NCBI GenBank assembly: GCA_964539665.1
Contig: CAZIKB010000033.1
Location: 1-52,077 of the forward strand
Direction of reading: 5' to 3'
Source of the DNA: CAZIKB01 sp964539665
Lineage (GTDB): Bacteria; Zhuqueibacterota; Zhuqueibacteria; Oceanimicrobiales; Oceanimicrobiaceae
Length of the DNA: 52,077 nucleotides
A program made the position numbers and the translations under genes. The notes beneath the pieces are model-generated. The model worked only from the letters and a program-made list of their open reading frames with translations, searched no databases and was not told the DNA's origin. Shown in pieces: positions 44,655 through 52,077 of this stretch (the first letter of the stretch is position 1; each line of letters starts with the position of its first letter).

Positions 44655-45800
44655 TCATTTTTTACCAAAACAAAATAACACGCCATCGTCTGTGCCAATG
44701 ATGAATTTACCATCTGCAAAACTTGCTGATGCAGCTATGGGCGAACCTGTGTCGAATTCCCAAATTAATTTACCTGAATGAATATCGAAAATATAAATCG
44801 TACCCCGACTTGATGCTATTATTACTTTACTGCCGATAATAATTGGCGATGAATCGATCTTTGATCTAGCTGTAAATGACCATTTTTCCTCACCCGTTTT
44901 CGGATTTAATGCATGTACTATTTTATCCCGACCGCCGATAATGACTATGTCAGCGGTCACTGCGTTTGAAGAATAATATGGAAATGTTCTTTTTGGGTGC
45001 TCATACCTCCAATCAATCCTGGATTCATTTAGATTTACACAAATTACCTGGTTGCCAAAAGTTCCAAAATAGGCGTGGTTGTTAAAAATCGCAGGGCTGG
45101 CTGCCACGTAATCACCCAGATCGATTTTTTGAATTTCAGTTCCCTTAGCAATGTCAATTATGCGGAAATAACCATCGCAACCCGTTACACACACTTTACC
45201 GTTAAAAATTGCAGGTGTGCCGTGCACGTAGCCATCCGTTTCAATTTTCCAGAGCAATTTACCATCTTTCGATGCTAAACAATAAAGGTAATTATCATAA
45301 CAGCCAAACAGGACTCTATCATTAAAGAAATTTGCAGATGAAATAATTTCAGCCTCTGCTGTAAATGTCCACACTTTTTTGCCCGTCCTGGCATGAACAG
45401 CATGAAATGTGCCATATTCATCGCCAAAATAAACATGACCGTTAATCACGGTAGGGGAAGATTTTATCGCATCGGTAGCTTTGTATTTCCACTTTTGATG
45501 GCCAGTGGCAAAATTAATTGCATATAAAAAACTGTCAAGAGAGCTGACATACACTAAACCATTAAAGATTGCCGCAGTCGATTCTATGGCGTCATCCGCT
45601 TTGAAACTCCACAATGGTTTCGGCTTTTCAGGGATGTCGCCATTTTTCGCTCCAGTCAGTTGCGGATTACCTCGAAACATTAGCCAGTCATGGGAGGATG
45701 CGTATTGGTCTACCGAGGGCTTGCCGTGTTGAGCTAAGACAATATTCATATAGCAGAAAAGCACGAATAATATTCTACGTATATGAATCATATATAACAT
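44655..45800 (-). CDS. PQQ-like beta-propeller protein B, exported
   Basis: A 381-residue protein with a signal peptide (MIHIRRILFVLFCYMNIVLAQ) and about eight very regular propeller blades: each has AIFNGKVYV- or VINGHVYFG-like strand, then DG-x(4)-A turn, then TG-x(4)W (for example GHQKWKYKA, GKKVWTFTA, GKLLWKIET, GEEKWSFTA, GKLIWEFDT). The blade regularity is greater than in the other propellers here. ATG 45800 and in-frame 45791 are both possible starts; neither has a strong binding site. No catalytic motif. Probably a periplasmic or outer-membrane-associated binding protein. Confidence 0.85.
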   Translation of the reverse strand: MLYMIHIRRILFVLFCYMNIVLAQHGKPSVDQYASSHDWLMFRGNPQLTGAKNGDIPEKPKPLWSFKADDAIESTAAIFNGLVYVSSLDSFLYAINFATGHQKWKYKATDAIKSSPTVINGHVYFGDEYGTFHAVHARTGKKVWTFTAEAEIISSANFFNDRVLFGCYDNYLYCLASKDGKLLWKIETDGYVHGTPAIFNGKVCVTGCDGYFRIIDIAKGTEIQKIDLGDYVAASPAIFNNHAYFGTFGNQVICVNLNESRIDWRYEHPKRTFPYYSSNAVTADIVIIGGRDKIVHALNPKTGEEKWSFTARSKIDSSPIIIGSKVIIASSRGTIYIFDIHSGKLIWEFDTGSPIAASASFADGKFIIGTDDGVLFCFGKK

Positions 45801-45911
45801 GTTCTACTTTTATGCATTAATTAAAATATTTTCCATGAATCCAACAATCCATTACTCCGTTGACATATCTGATTTTGATACAGATCATGTTAAAGTCAGC
45901 AGCACAGCAAC

Positions 45912-46346
45912 TTACTCATACCCTAATTCCGGCGAAAGCGATATAGAGCTTTTCATGAAAGTTCCGCTTCCACGGGCAATTTCCCTGCCTTCCGAATCGA
46001 CTAATACAGATTCTGCAACAAAGAGGCGCCGGGATCTGTGAACTACGCGGCCGGTAGCTTTAATCTCACCTTCTGAAACAGGACGCGTCAAATAGATATT
46101 GAACGATGTGGTTAACACAAATGCGTCATCGACTAATGAGTTCACAGCAAAAAAGGCGGAGTCATCGAGTGATTTGAAGTAAACCGAACCATGAACTGCT
46201 CCGGCTGCATGAAAGAAATCTTCACGCACCTGGATGACCAGTTCGGCATGACCTTCACTTATTCGAATTTTAGGTTGATAATATTCATTTATTGGCGCGG
46301 TTGCATACATGCGCTCTAATTTTCGGTAATGTTCTTCTTTTATCAT
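45912..46346 (-). CDS. PaaI-type hot-dog thioesterase
   Basis: A 144-residue protein of the PaaI family: GAVHGSVYFKSLDDSAFFAVNSLV carries the conserved HG and Asp of the active site, followed by TSFNIYLTRPVSEGEIKATGRVVH and SEGREIARGSGTFM. It would hydrolyse small acyl- or phenylacetyl-like CoA thioesters. It sits between propeller genes on the same strand, so it may be carried along rather than linked in function. No ribosome binding site is clear. Confidence 0.88.
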   Translation of the reverse strand: MIKEEHYRKLERMYATAPINEYYQPKIRISEGHAELVIQVREDFFHAAGAVHGSVYFKSLDDSAFFAVNSLVDDAFVLTTSFNIYLTRPVSEGEIKATGRVVHRSRRLFVAESVLVDSEGREIARGSGTFMKSSISLSPELGYE

Positions 46347-46392
46347 TAATAATATATTTACAAAACATTAACTTCATTCAAAATTTATCTAT

Positions 46393-46467
46393 CCTGAATA
46401 ATTCACACAATAAAATATGGCAAAATGATTCAGGTCAAAATTATTGCTTTTCTGATGTGAATTATTA
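46393..46467. repeat. Inverted pair of the CCTGAATAATTCACA repeat
   Basis: CCTGAATAATTCACA (46393-46407) faces TGTGAATTATTA (46456-46467) across 48 bases. The first motif is shared with 21920-21934 and with the ends of the 7331-7470 element, so these are members of one dispersed family. No coding potential; it lies upstream of the PaaI-type gene. Confidence 0.55.
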
Positions 46468-46544
46468 TGCCCTTAATTATTTTGCCTTTTTCTTTGAAAA
46501 TTGTGAACAATGCAGGTTATTGGTTTTTTTAGTATTGGCCAATT

Positions 46545-48008
46545 TCATTTATTCAAACTTATGGCAAATAGTTTTGAACGATTTGATATAAAAAGTACTC
46601 CATTTTTTGCGACCGGGCTGGTATAAACTGCATTGCCCATGTTGATTTCTTTGAGTAATTCCATCTTCTTTCCTGCTTTCAGGATGGCGACATCTCCATC
46701 TTCATCGCCGATATAGATTTTTTCATCAGCCCAGTACGGCGATCCCCAGATAGCGGCAAAAGCGTCGTACGTCCAATAGTGCTCACCAGTTTGTGCATCC
46801 AGACAGTATACAAAACCGCTCAAATCTGCAGTGTAAAGAAGCCCATCGTGAATGGCAACGGTTGACATCGAGCGATTAAAATCGTCATCGCCTCTGTGCC
46901 ATACTAATCCACTTTTAGTTACATCGCCTTTTTTCGTAGCATCGATAGCCCAAATATGCCCAAGGTATTCGCCATTTTCGGGATCCTGTCCTACCGCAAT
47001 ATATACTTTGCTATCATAAATAACGGGAGTAGCAACGATATTATTCCGATTTCCGCTACCACCGAGCTCCCATACTGCATCTTTTGGGTTACAGTCAAAT
47101 TTCCAGATATGCTTACCTGTTTTCGGTTCCAGCGCATAAATCCAGCCATCGCCGCCAGGGAAGATTACCTGCGGCTGACCATTGGCGACTCCATAAGCAG
47201 GACTGGACCACTGTCCGTGCAGAATATTCTCTCCCGGTGAGGCATCCTGCCAGACCAATTTGCCGGTGTTTTTATTGAGCGCTATAAAACTCGGTGCGTC
47301 AGGAGAGGGAAGGTTGACATGGCTTTCATCAACGCCATTTGAGGTCTCGACAAAAAGTAAGTCGCCAATTACTAAGGGAGAACTCGTGGCCAGATTATGG
47401 GGGAAAACCTTGAGCTCAGCCATCATATCATATTTCCAAATGAAATCCGCATCAATTTCTGATGTGTGTTCTTCTTCTTTGAACGGGCCGTCATTTTCTT
47501 TGTCGTAGAATCCCTCGGTGTCAGCGCAGATAACCTCGCAGCGGTTTGAAACATAAAAAATTCGCTCACCTTCAATAAACGCGCTGGAGCAAATTCCCTG
47601 CTGCGGCCAGTCATTTACGCTGCCGGATGCTAATTTCGCATGAACAGCTTGCCAGAGGAATTTTCCATCAGACTCACGAAAGGCCATGACCACACCGCGA
47701 TCTCCCTTCAGTTTTGGATTTCGCTCCAATTCATTGTTAGTGCCGACAAATACTTTGCCGCCGCTAATGACCGGATTAGCGTATGATTGTGAGCCCAATT
47801 TTGCAGTCCATTTAATGTTCATTCGCGAGTCAATGTCCCATTCTGCTGGTAAATCCGTTTCGTTGGAGACCATGTTCCGGGACGGGGTACCTCCCCACAT
47901 GGCGGTTTCAACAGCGGTATAAAATCCAAGTGTGGTAAGAATTCCCGCCGCAGTAAACATGTGCACGATGAAGCCTTTGTTATCATTTAAAAATTTACCT
48001 GTTTTCAT
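46545..48008 (-). CDS. PQQ-like beta-propeller protein C, membrane-anchored
   Basis: A 487-residue protein with one N-terminal helix (GFIVHMFTAAGILTTLGFYTAV) and propeller blades that are longer and less regular than in its neighbours. Recognisable blade parts are YANPVISGGKVFVGTNN, GVVMAFRESDGKFLWQ, SPLVIGDLLFVETSNG, GWIYALEPKTGKHIWKF, GLLYTADLSGFVYCLDAQTGEHYWTY and GDEDGDVAILKAGKK. The TSNGVDESH and GGDGWIYALE parts recall propellers of planctomycete-type proteins. No dehydrogenase active site is seen. It begins about 300 bp from the LolA-like gene's end. Role unknown. Confidence 0.85.
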   Translation of the reverse strand: MKTGKFLNDNKGFIVHMFTAAGILTTLGFYTAVETAMWGGTPSRNMVSNETDLPAEWDIDSRMNIKWTAKLGSQSYANPVISGGKVFVGTNNELERNPKLKGDRGVVMAFRESDGKFLWQAVHAKLASGSVNDWPQQGICSSAFIEGERIFYVSNRCEVICADTEGFYDKENDGPFKEEEHTSEIDADFIWKYDMMAELKVFPHNLATSSPLVIGDLLFVETSNGVDESHVNLPSPDAPSFIALNKNTGKLVWQDASPGENILHGQWSSPAYGVANGQPQVIFPGGDGWIYALEPKTGKHIWKFDCNPKDAVWELGGSGNRNNIVATPVIYDSKVYIAVGQDPENGEYLGHIWAIDATKKGDVTKSGLVWHRGDDDFNRSMSTVAIHDGLLYTADLSGFVYCLDAQTGEHYWTYDAFAAIWGSPYWADEKIYIGDEDGDVAILKAGKKMELLKEINMGNAVYTSPVAKNGVLFISNRSKLFAISLNK

Positions 48009-48061
48009 TATTTTCGTCTTCCCGTATCAATATTCTGGTTTCAGTTTCAGTGTATTGCGCT

Positions 48062-48077
48062 CCACATTGCAATGTGG
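48062..48077. repeat. Perfect 16-bp palindrome CCACATTGCAATGTGG
   Basis: A perfect palindrome in the 299-bp gap between propeller C and the LolA-like gene, accompanied about 25 bases downstream by CGACCGATGAAGTCG, a second small stem. The rest of the gap (48009-48307) shows no gene and could hold the propeller C promoter. Confidence 0.5.
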
Positions 48078-48307
48078 TATTCTCAAAGTTTCGACCGATG
48101 AAGTCGTCTGTCCCATTCAATTTTTCCCAGCTTATAATTAAAAGGAACTTCCGAGTGAATGCAGTTGGATCAGTAATTCTGTAATTTACGCCTGACATCC
48201 AATTAAGTTCCTAATCTGCACTCAGGAGAATTTTATTAATTTAAAATATTTGAGCAGAAAAACTACTAAATATTTCCTGGTTTCCTCGGTTGAAGCTAAT
48301 TTTATGG

Positions 48308-49057
48308 TTATTTATCCTGAATGGTTATTTCGGGTATTTTAAATAGCTTTATGTCGATTTCCGGATTAATTTCCACAGCACTAAATTCATATTGCCGGAC
48401 ATAATGAGGGGCGTCCAGTCTTTCGATAAAGTGTGGGACTTTTAAGCCTTTCGCCGGCTCGTAATCCAAATAGAACATGGTTTGATTAATCTCTCGATCG
48501 CCATACTTGTTTATTGACGAAAGTTTCAATAATAAAAAAGAAGAAGCGTCAATATACCAGTTTTCGATTTTACCGCTTTTTTTTGTAACCTTTAATGCAA
48601 AAGCTTTGATGCCATCGACATCCTGAAAGCCTGAAAGAGCAATTTGATGACCTTTATCCTGATAGTCAACCAGGGCGCCATCAAAGTCAGCATGAATATC
48701 AATAAATGATTTGGTTCGGGGATCCTGTACTTCTTTTGGTTCGGTAGATATTGCTTCGTTGATTTCCCAGGCAATTTCACCATCAAAACCCGAAATTTGT
48801 GTTTTACCATCAACAATTATCTCGATTCGAATGTAGTGCGGCCGCATTCGGATAATGGTTACAGGGTATTCAAAACCACGAAAACTATATAGTCCAGTCA
48901 ATTTCATGGACTGCGCAGATTCCAATTGCTCTTTACCACCCATAGCTTTGATGTAGTTATTAATGATTTCATCAGCTTTGAGGTTTTGATTTTGAGCGGA
49001 TAAATAATCTGAAAATGCACAAATCGCCAACAGTGTTAATATGAATTTTGGAATCAT
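48308..49057 (-). CDS. LolA-like exported protein
   Basis: A 249-residue protein with signal peptide (MIPKFILTLLAICAFSDYLSAQ). After ADEIINNYIKAMGGKEQL it has the layout of outer-membrane lipoprotein-sorting (LolA/LolB) proteins: GLYSFRGFEYPVTI, then RPHYIRIEIIVDG, DGEIAWEIN, WYIDASSFLLLKLSSI and YEPAKGLKVPHFIERL. These form a half-barrel that holds lipid. ATG 49057 has AGGAG about 7 bases upstream; the in-frame ATG at 49087 would add unconserved residues. It is 33 bp after propeller D and so is in its operon. Confidence 0.75.
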   Translation of the reverse strand: MIPKFILTLLAICAFSDYLSAQNQNLKADEIINNYIKAMGGKEQLESAQSMKLTGLYSFRGFEYPVTIIRMRPHYIRIEIIVDGKTQISGFDGEIAWEINEAISTEPKEVQDPRTKSFIDIHADFDGALVDYQDKGHQIALSGFQDVDGIKAFALKVTKKSGKIENWYIDASSFLLLKLSSINKYGDREINQTMFYLDYEPAKGLKVPHFIERLDAPHYVRQYEFSAVEINPEIDIKLFKIPEITIQDK

Positions 49058-49090
49058 TTTCCATCTCCTGTACTTCAGCAAATACAATTT

Positions 49091-50356
49091 TTATTTTCTA
49101 AGATTCAAACAAACCATCTCTTTTTGATTTCGCAGAAAGAGTCTGCCGCCTGCCAATGTTGGCGGTGTCCAGGTTCTACCATTTAATATTTGAACACTGC
49201 CTTTTTCAATGTATTCATTAGGATTTGCTTCAACCAATAATAATTTACCGCGCTCGCTTAAAACATAAAAATGACCGTCAGCATAAGTTAGCGAGCCCTT
49301 TCCCAGTCTGCGTTTTACCCACATTTGTTTCTCGGTTTCTGTCTCGATACATTTGAATGTGCCGTTGTCGAATCCATAAAGATATTTCCCAATTCTTATG
49401 GCAGTGTTAAAATGTGTACTCATGATTTGACTTTTCCAGACCTCTTCAACCAGAATAGAATTATTTTCAGGTTTCATTTTTAGCAATACGGCACCAATGC
49501 CATACGATGCAGAAACAAATATTTTATCAGGCGGAACAAAGACAGGCATCGCAACTTTGATGATGTTTCCACCCCACGGGTAGGTCCAGTTGATATCCCC
49601 GGATAATGAAATCGAAACCACAGCCTGTGCTGTCACAAAAACGAATTGTCGGTCACCGTTAAAATCTACTGCAATAGGTGTAGAATAGGCTGCAAAATCC
49701 GAATGAGCCGTCCACATCATCTCGCCAGTTTTTTTATTTAAAGCAGCGATTGATTTGTTGCCTTCGCCGCCGACATTAAGCAATAGTAAATCCTTCTCAA
49801 TAAATGGAGAAGAGCCAAATCCATGCCAATATTGAGGCTCTCTGTAAACGAATTTTTGTTTGATGTCAAGACTCCAGATTGCCTTACCAGTAAGGCGATC
49901 GGCTGCGATGAGATTTCCGGTTGCGTTCAGCGCATAGATAATTTCTTCGTCAATCGTTGGGCAGGAACGGGGCCCATCCCCATAAGAACTTTTGAAGGTA
50001 GGTCCGATATTTTTTCTCCAGAACTCGTTTCCGTTTGCCGCATCCACACAGATAAGAAACTCGGATTCTCCTTTGGAATCCATGGTATAAACGCGTCCAT
50101 CTACTACCGCAATAGGCGAATAGCCAACTCCAATGGGAACTCTCCAGACTTCTTCCGGGCCGCCTTCCGGCCAGCTTTTTAGTAAACCAGTTTCCTGAGA
50201 GATACCATCACTGTTTTGTCCTCGATATTGAGGCCAGTCACCCGTGTTGTTTTTTCCACTGCCTTTCTCTGCACTAAAAGCATTGCCAATTAAATTCAAC
50301 AGAAAAGCGAGAATTATGCTTACAATATGATACTTGAATTTCAAGATTACCTCCAT
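49091..50356 (-). CDS. PQQ-like beta-propeller protein D, exported
   Basis: A 421-residue protein with signal/anchor (about residues 10-29) and PQQ-enzyme-type propeller blades. It parallels propeller A through its whole length: WPQYRGQNSDGIS, EEVWRVPIGVGYSP, YGDGPRSCPTID, GDGNKSI-like blade, FNTAIRIGKYLYGFDNGTFKCIE, and the C-terminal QILNGRTWTPPTLAGGRLFLRNQKEMVCLNLRK. It is a duplicate of propeller A separated by three genes. It is followed at 33 bp by the LolA-like gene. No catalytic motif. Function unknown. Confidence 0.88.
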   Translation of the reverse strand: MEVILKFKYHIVSIILAFLLNLIGNAFSAEKGSGKNNTGDWPQYRGQNSDGISQETGLLKSWPEGGPEEVWRVPIGVGYSPIAVVDGRVYTMDSKGESEFLICVDAANGNEFWRKNIGPTFKSSYGDGPRSCPTIDEEIIYALNATGNLIAADRLTGKAIWSLDIKQKFVYREPQYWHGFGSSPFIEKDLLLLNVGGEGNKSIAALNKKTGEMMWTAHSDFAAYSTPIAVDFNGDRQFVFVTAQAVVSISLSGDINWTYPWGGNIIKVAMPVFVPPDKIFVSASYGIGAVLLKMKPENNSILVEEVWKSQIMSTHFNTAIRIGKYLYGFDNGTFKCIETETEKQMWVKRRLGKGSLTYADGHFYVLSERGKLLLVEANPNEYIEKGSVQILNGRTWTPPTLAGGRLFLRNQKEMVCLNLRK

Positions 50357-50879
50357 AATATCAAGTTCAGAATGGATAACAAAAGGAGTATTTCAGGTTT
50401 TTCCATTTTCAATTTAAATTTACAAATGTCAGATAATACACTATAAGTAGACATGTTGTTACAAATGTAATAGTAAAACATAAAACGTCTACGCCCTTTC
50501 AGTATGTATTGTTTCAAATCTGTGAAAAATTATTTTGAGAATACAAAAATAGGAACTAACCTGAAGTATTCCCAGGGTGCTCAAGCGCAAACAATAAATC
50601 TTAAATTCCAAATATCATCGACACAAACAATATTTTTACAGGTTAAAGCCAACAGATAATAAAAATTTGTTGGCTTCAATAATCCGCTGGGAATATAAGA
50701 GATAAAGAGAATCCGTGGTAACTGTCTAGCGAAGCTTCGCTTCAAACCGGTAAGCGCCTTCATGAAATAAAACTGGTGAAATTTGGAAAGCTGATAATGG
50801 AACGTTGGAATAAAGGAAGTATTTTTTTCAATGCTTTACTCCATCATTCCATTGCTTCAAGGATCATTTACCCATAGTT
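50357..50879. other. Intergenic region between propellers D and E with nested hairpins
   Basis: No gene with family support is seen. TATTCCCAG (50567-50575) and CTGGGAATA (50687-50695) enclose AAGCCAACA (50646-50654) and TGTTGGCTT (50668-50676), two nested stems. GCGAAGCTTCGC at about 50729 is a perfect 12-bp palindrome. TGGAACGTTGGAATAAAG (50798-50815) pairs with CTTTACTCCATCATTCCA (50834-50851) at 15 of 18 positions. The promoter for propeller D is expected near 50400-50500. Confidence 0.5.
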
Positions 50880-52031
50880 TCAATTCAAAGCAGGCTCTTT
50901 TTCAATACAGTACAAATGTTGCGCGGTTCGAATCAACAGGCGGCCATCAACAATGGCTGGTGAAGCAAGACAGGATTCCCCTAATTCATTCTCCGCCAGG
51001 ATTTCCAATTCTGATTTAGCCGAGAGCACAGTTACAACCCCATCATTATTACAGGCATAGACTTTGCCATCTCCTGCAACTAAAGACGGGTAGTATTTTC
51101 CTCTTCTAAGTCGTATTTTCCAGTGCTCTTTGCCGGACTCCAAATCATAACAAGTCATAACTCCTGAATCTGTCACTAAAAATAATTTGTCGTCGTAAAT
51201 GACCGGGGAAGATACGCCCGGGACATTTCGTTTCGATTCCCAGAGAAAGTCCGGTTTGGAGGATCTTTCTGAACCATTTAAGTGCATTACGATTGTTGAT
51301 TTCGGGGGATGGATTGCGCCGGCGAGACACACCAGATCACCTGATTTCACTAAACTGGTTACAACTTGTTTGTTGGGGTGCTCAACTGTCCACAAAAGCT
51401 CACCCGAAGACATATCGTGAACGGCCATAATTCTTTTAGTTGAGGTGAGTAATTGTAGTTCAGTGTCACTTCGATAGATAATAGGTGTTGAGTATGAATT
51501 CAGTGCGAAATCACGTTCTATTTTCCAGCGCGGATGACCTGACTGAATATCGAAGGCGGTTATCCAGGATGACCCATTGGTTGTTCCTTCTCGATCATGC
51601 ACCAATATTACTAAATCATTTGCAATTATTGGCGAATTTCCGATACCGTATCGTGTATTTCGTGCATATTCTGGATATTCATGTTTCCAAATAATGTTAC
51701 CTTCAAAATCAAGACAGGCAATTCCACAGCCAAAGTAGGCGATAATATAATTACCATCCGTACAGGGTGTGGGTGTGGCATAGGTGTTGTAAAGATTTTT
51801 GCGTTCTGCAGGTGCTACAAAAACCGTTTTTTTCCATAATATTTCACCTGTTTGCAAAGCCAGGCAAAGTACAGAACGCTGGTATCCCAATTGCCTGAAC
51901 AAAAAATTCGCTGAAATAAACATCAGGATTGTCATAGCGCAAAGAGCGGCAGCATTTAAATAACTTCCTTTCCTTTCACCGTTTAGACGTCCATCACTAT
52001 AACGCAATCTCAAATAATTACTTACTAACAT
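50880..52031 (-). CDS. PQQ-like beta-propeller protein E, membrane-anchored
   Basis: A 383-residue protein. A helix at about residues 28-46 (AALCAMTILMFISANFLF) follows a basic N-terminus, then come propeller blades (CLALQTGEILWKK, GIACLDFEGNIIWKHE, SGELLWTVEHPN, SGVMTCYDLESGKEHWKIRL, KVYACNNDGVVTVLSAKS). The first blade seems shortened. The start (ATG 52031) has only a weak AGTGAGA upstream, and the window ends 46 bp further, so a longer form cannot be excluded. It is the first gene of the leftward propeller series. Confidence 0.8.
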   Translation of the reverse strand: MLVSNYLRLRYSDGRLNGERKGSYLNAAALCAMTILMFISANFLFRQLGYQRSVLCLALQTGEILWKKTVFVAPAERKNLYNTYATPTPCTDGNYIIAYFGCGIACLDFEGNIIWKHEYPEYARNTRYGIGNSPIIANDLVILVHDREGTTNGSSWITAFDIQSGHPRWKIERDFALNSYSTPIIYRSDTELQLLTSTKRIMAVHDMSSGELLWTVEHPNKQVVTSLVKSGDLVCLAGAIHPPKSTIVMHLNGSERSSKPDFLWESKRNVPGVSSPVIYDDKLFLVTDSGVMTCYDLESGKEHWKIRLRRGKYYPSLVAGDGKVYACNNDGVVTVLSAKSELEILAENELGESCLASPAIVDGRLLIRTAQHLYCIEKEPALN

Positions 52032-52077
52032 TTCTCACTTAGAAAAACATGGTATAAGTTGTTAAATACATTAAATA

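Noticed and set aside
44392..44719. ORFs of 71 and 89 residues on either strand around the foldback repeat
   Set aside because: Both are translations of the GTCATTCCGAATCC repeat and have no protein features.
46292..46591. 99-residue plus-strand ORF across the PaaI upstream region
   Set aside because: Low-complexity Asn/Phe/Leu-rich translation of AT-rich DNA that crosses a dispersed repeat.
47995..48198. 67-residue minus-strand ORF upstream of propeller C
   Set aside because: It overlaps the start of propeller C and reads through the palindrome at 48062; it looks like a repeat-derived open frame.
50581..50763. 60-residue minus-strand ORF in the gap before propeller D
   Set aside because: It runs through the nested hairpins, has no ribosome binding site and no family resemblance, so it is probably chance.

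Overview
This window looks like chromosomal DNA from a diderm, non-proteobacterial chemoheterotroph. Signs of an outer membrane are a TonB-dependent receptor, a LolA-like protein, LolD/FtsX-type export genes and many signal peptides. The protein set (large S9 peptidases, N-acyl-D-amino-acid deacylase, isoaspartyl dipeptidase, hydantoinase A/B, quinoprotein-type propellers, Memo-like protein) and intergenic DNA full of small palindromic repeats suggest an FCB-group lineage such as KSB1/Calditrichota. That placement is inferred from gene style, not from a marker gene. The DNA is moderately AT-rich. No rRNA, tRNA, CRISPR array, IS element or prophage was seen.

Layout. (1) 32-9152, plus strand: M14-type peptidase, NhaC-family carrier, isoaspartyl dipeptidase, large S9 peptidase and D-aminoacylase-like lipoprotein. 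These form a peptide and modified-amino-acid scavenging block, split by a 140-bp MITE/REPIN-like element at 7331-7470. (2) 9254-14602, minus strand: an NRAMP-related transporter lacking the canonical metal motifs, then hydantoinase/oxoprolinase B and A. (3) 14603-19681, an accessory region: overlapping micro-ORFs, a CsgG/FlgO-like protein, an attC-like folded site, a zinc-finger plus deoxyribosyltransferase/TIR-like protein, a frameshifted transglutaminase-like gene and a YefM/RelE-type toxin-antitoxin pair. (4) 19723-27352: S9 dipeptidyl-peptidase-like enzyme, DUF2333-like protein, a TetR regulator with a near-perfect sigma-70 promoter, a seven-iron ferredoxin followed by a clear terminator, then EamA transporter, RNase Z, a HAD hydrolase and a small orphan protein. 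(5) 27621-32967: an operon of two zinc alcohol dehydrogenases, a cupin (apparently frameshifted) and a Memo-like protein; then a REPIN-like palindrome pair, an ArsR-type regulator and a second toxin-antitoxin pair (UPF0175-like plus DUF3368/PIN-like). (6) 33063-40616, minus strand: FtsX-type permease with LolD-type ATPase, a class V aminotransferase, a YbgC-type thioesterase and a GT4 glycosyltransferase. (7) 40677-52031, minus strand: a TonB-dependent receptor and five PQQ-like beta-propeller proteins, interleaved with a PaaI-type thioesterase and a LolA-like protein.

The most notable items are the attC-like site beside a probable defence-type gene, several unrelated families of paired palindromes, two single-base frameshifts whose repair restores conserved protein sequence, a PIN-like toxin with no ordinary start codon, the dehydrogenase/cupin/Memo operon, and the propeller cluster. 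The two frameshifts may be sequencing or assembly errors.
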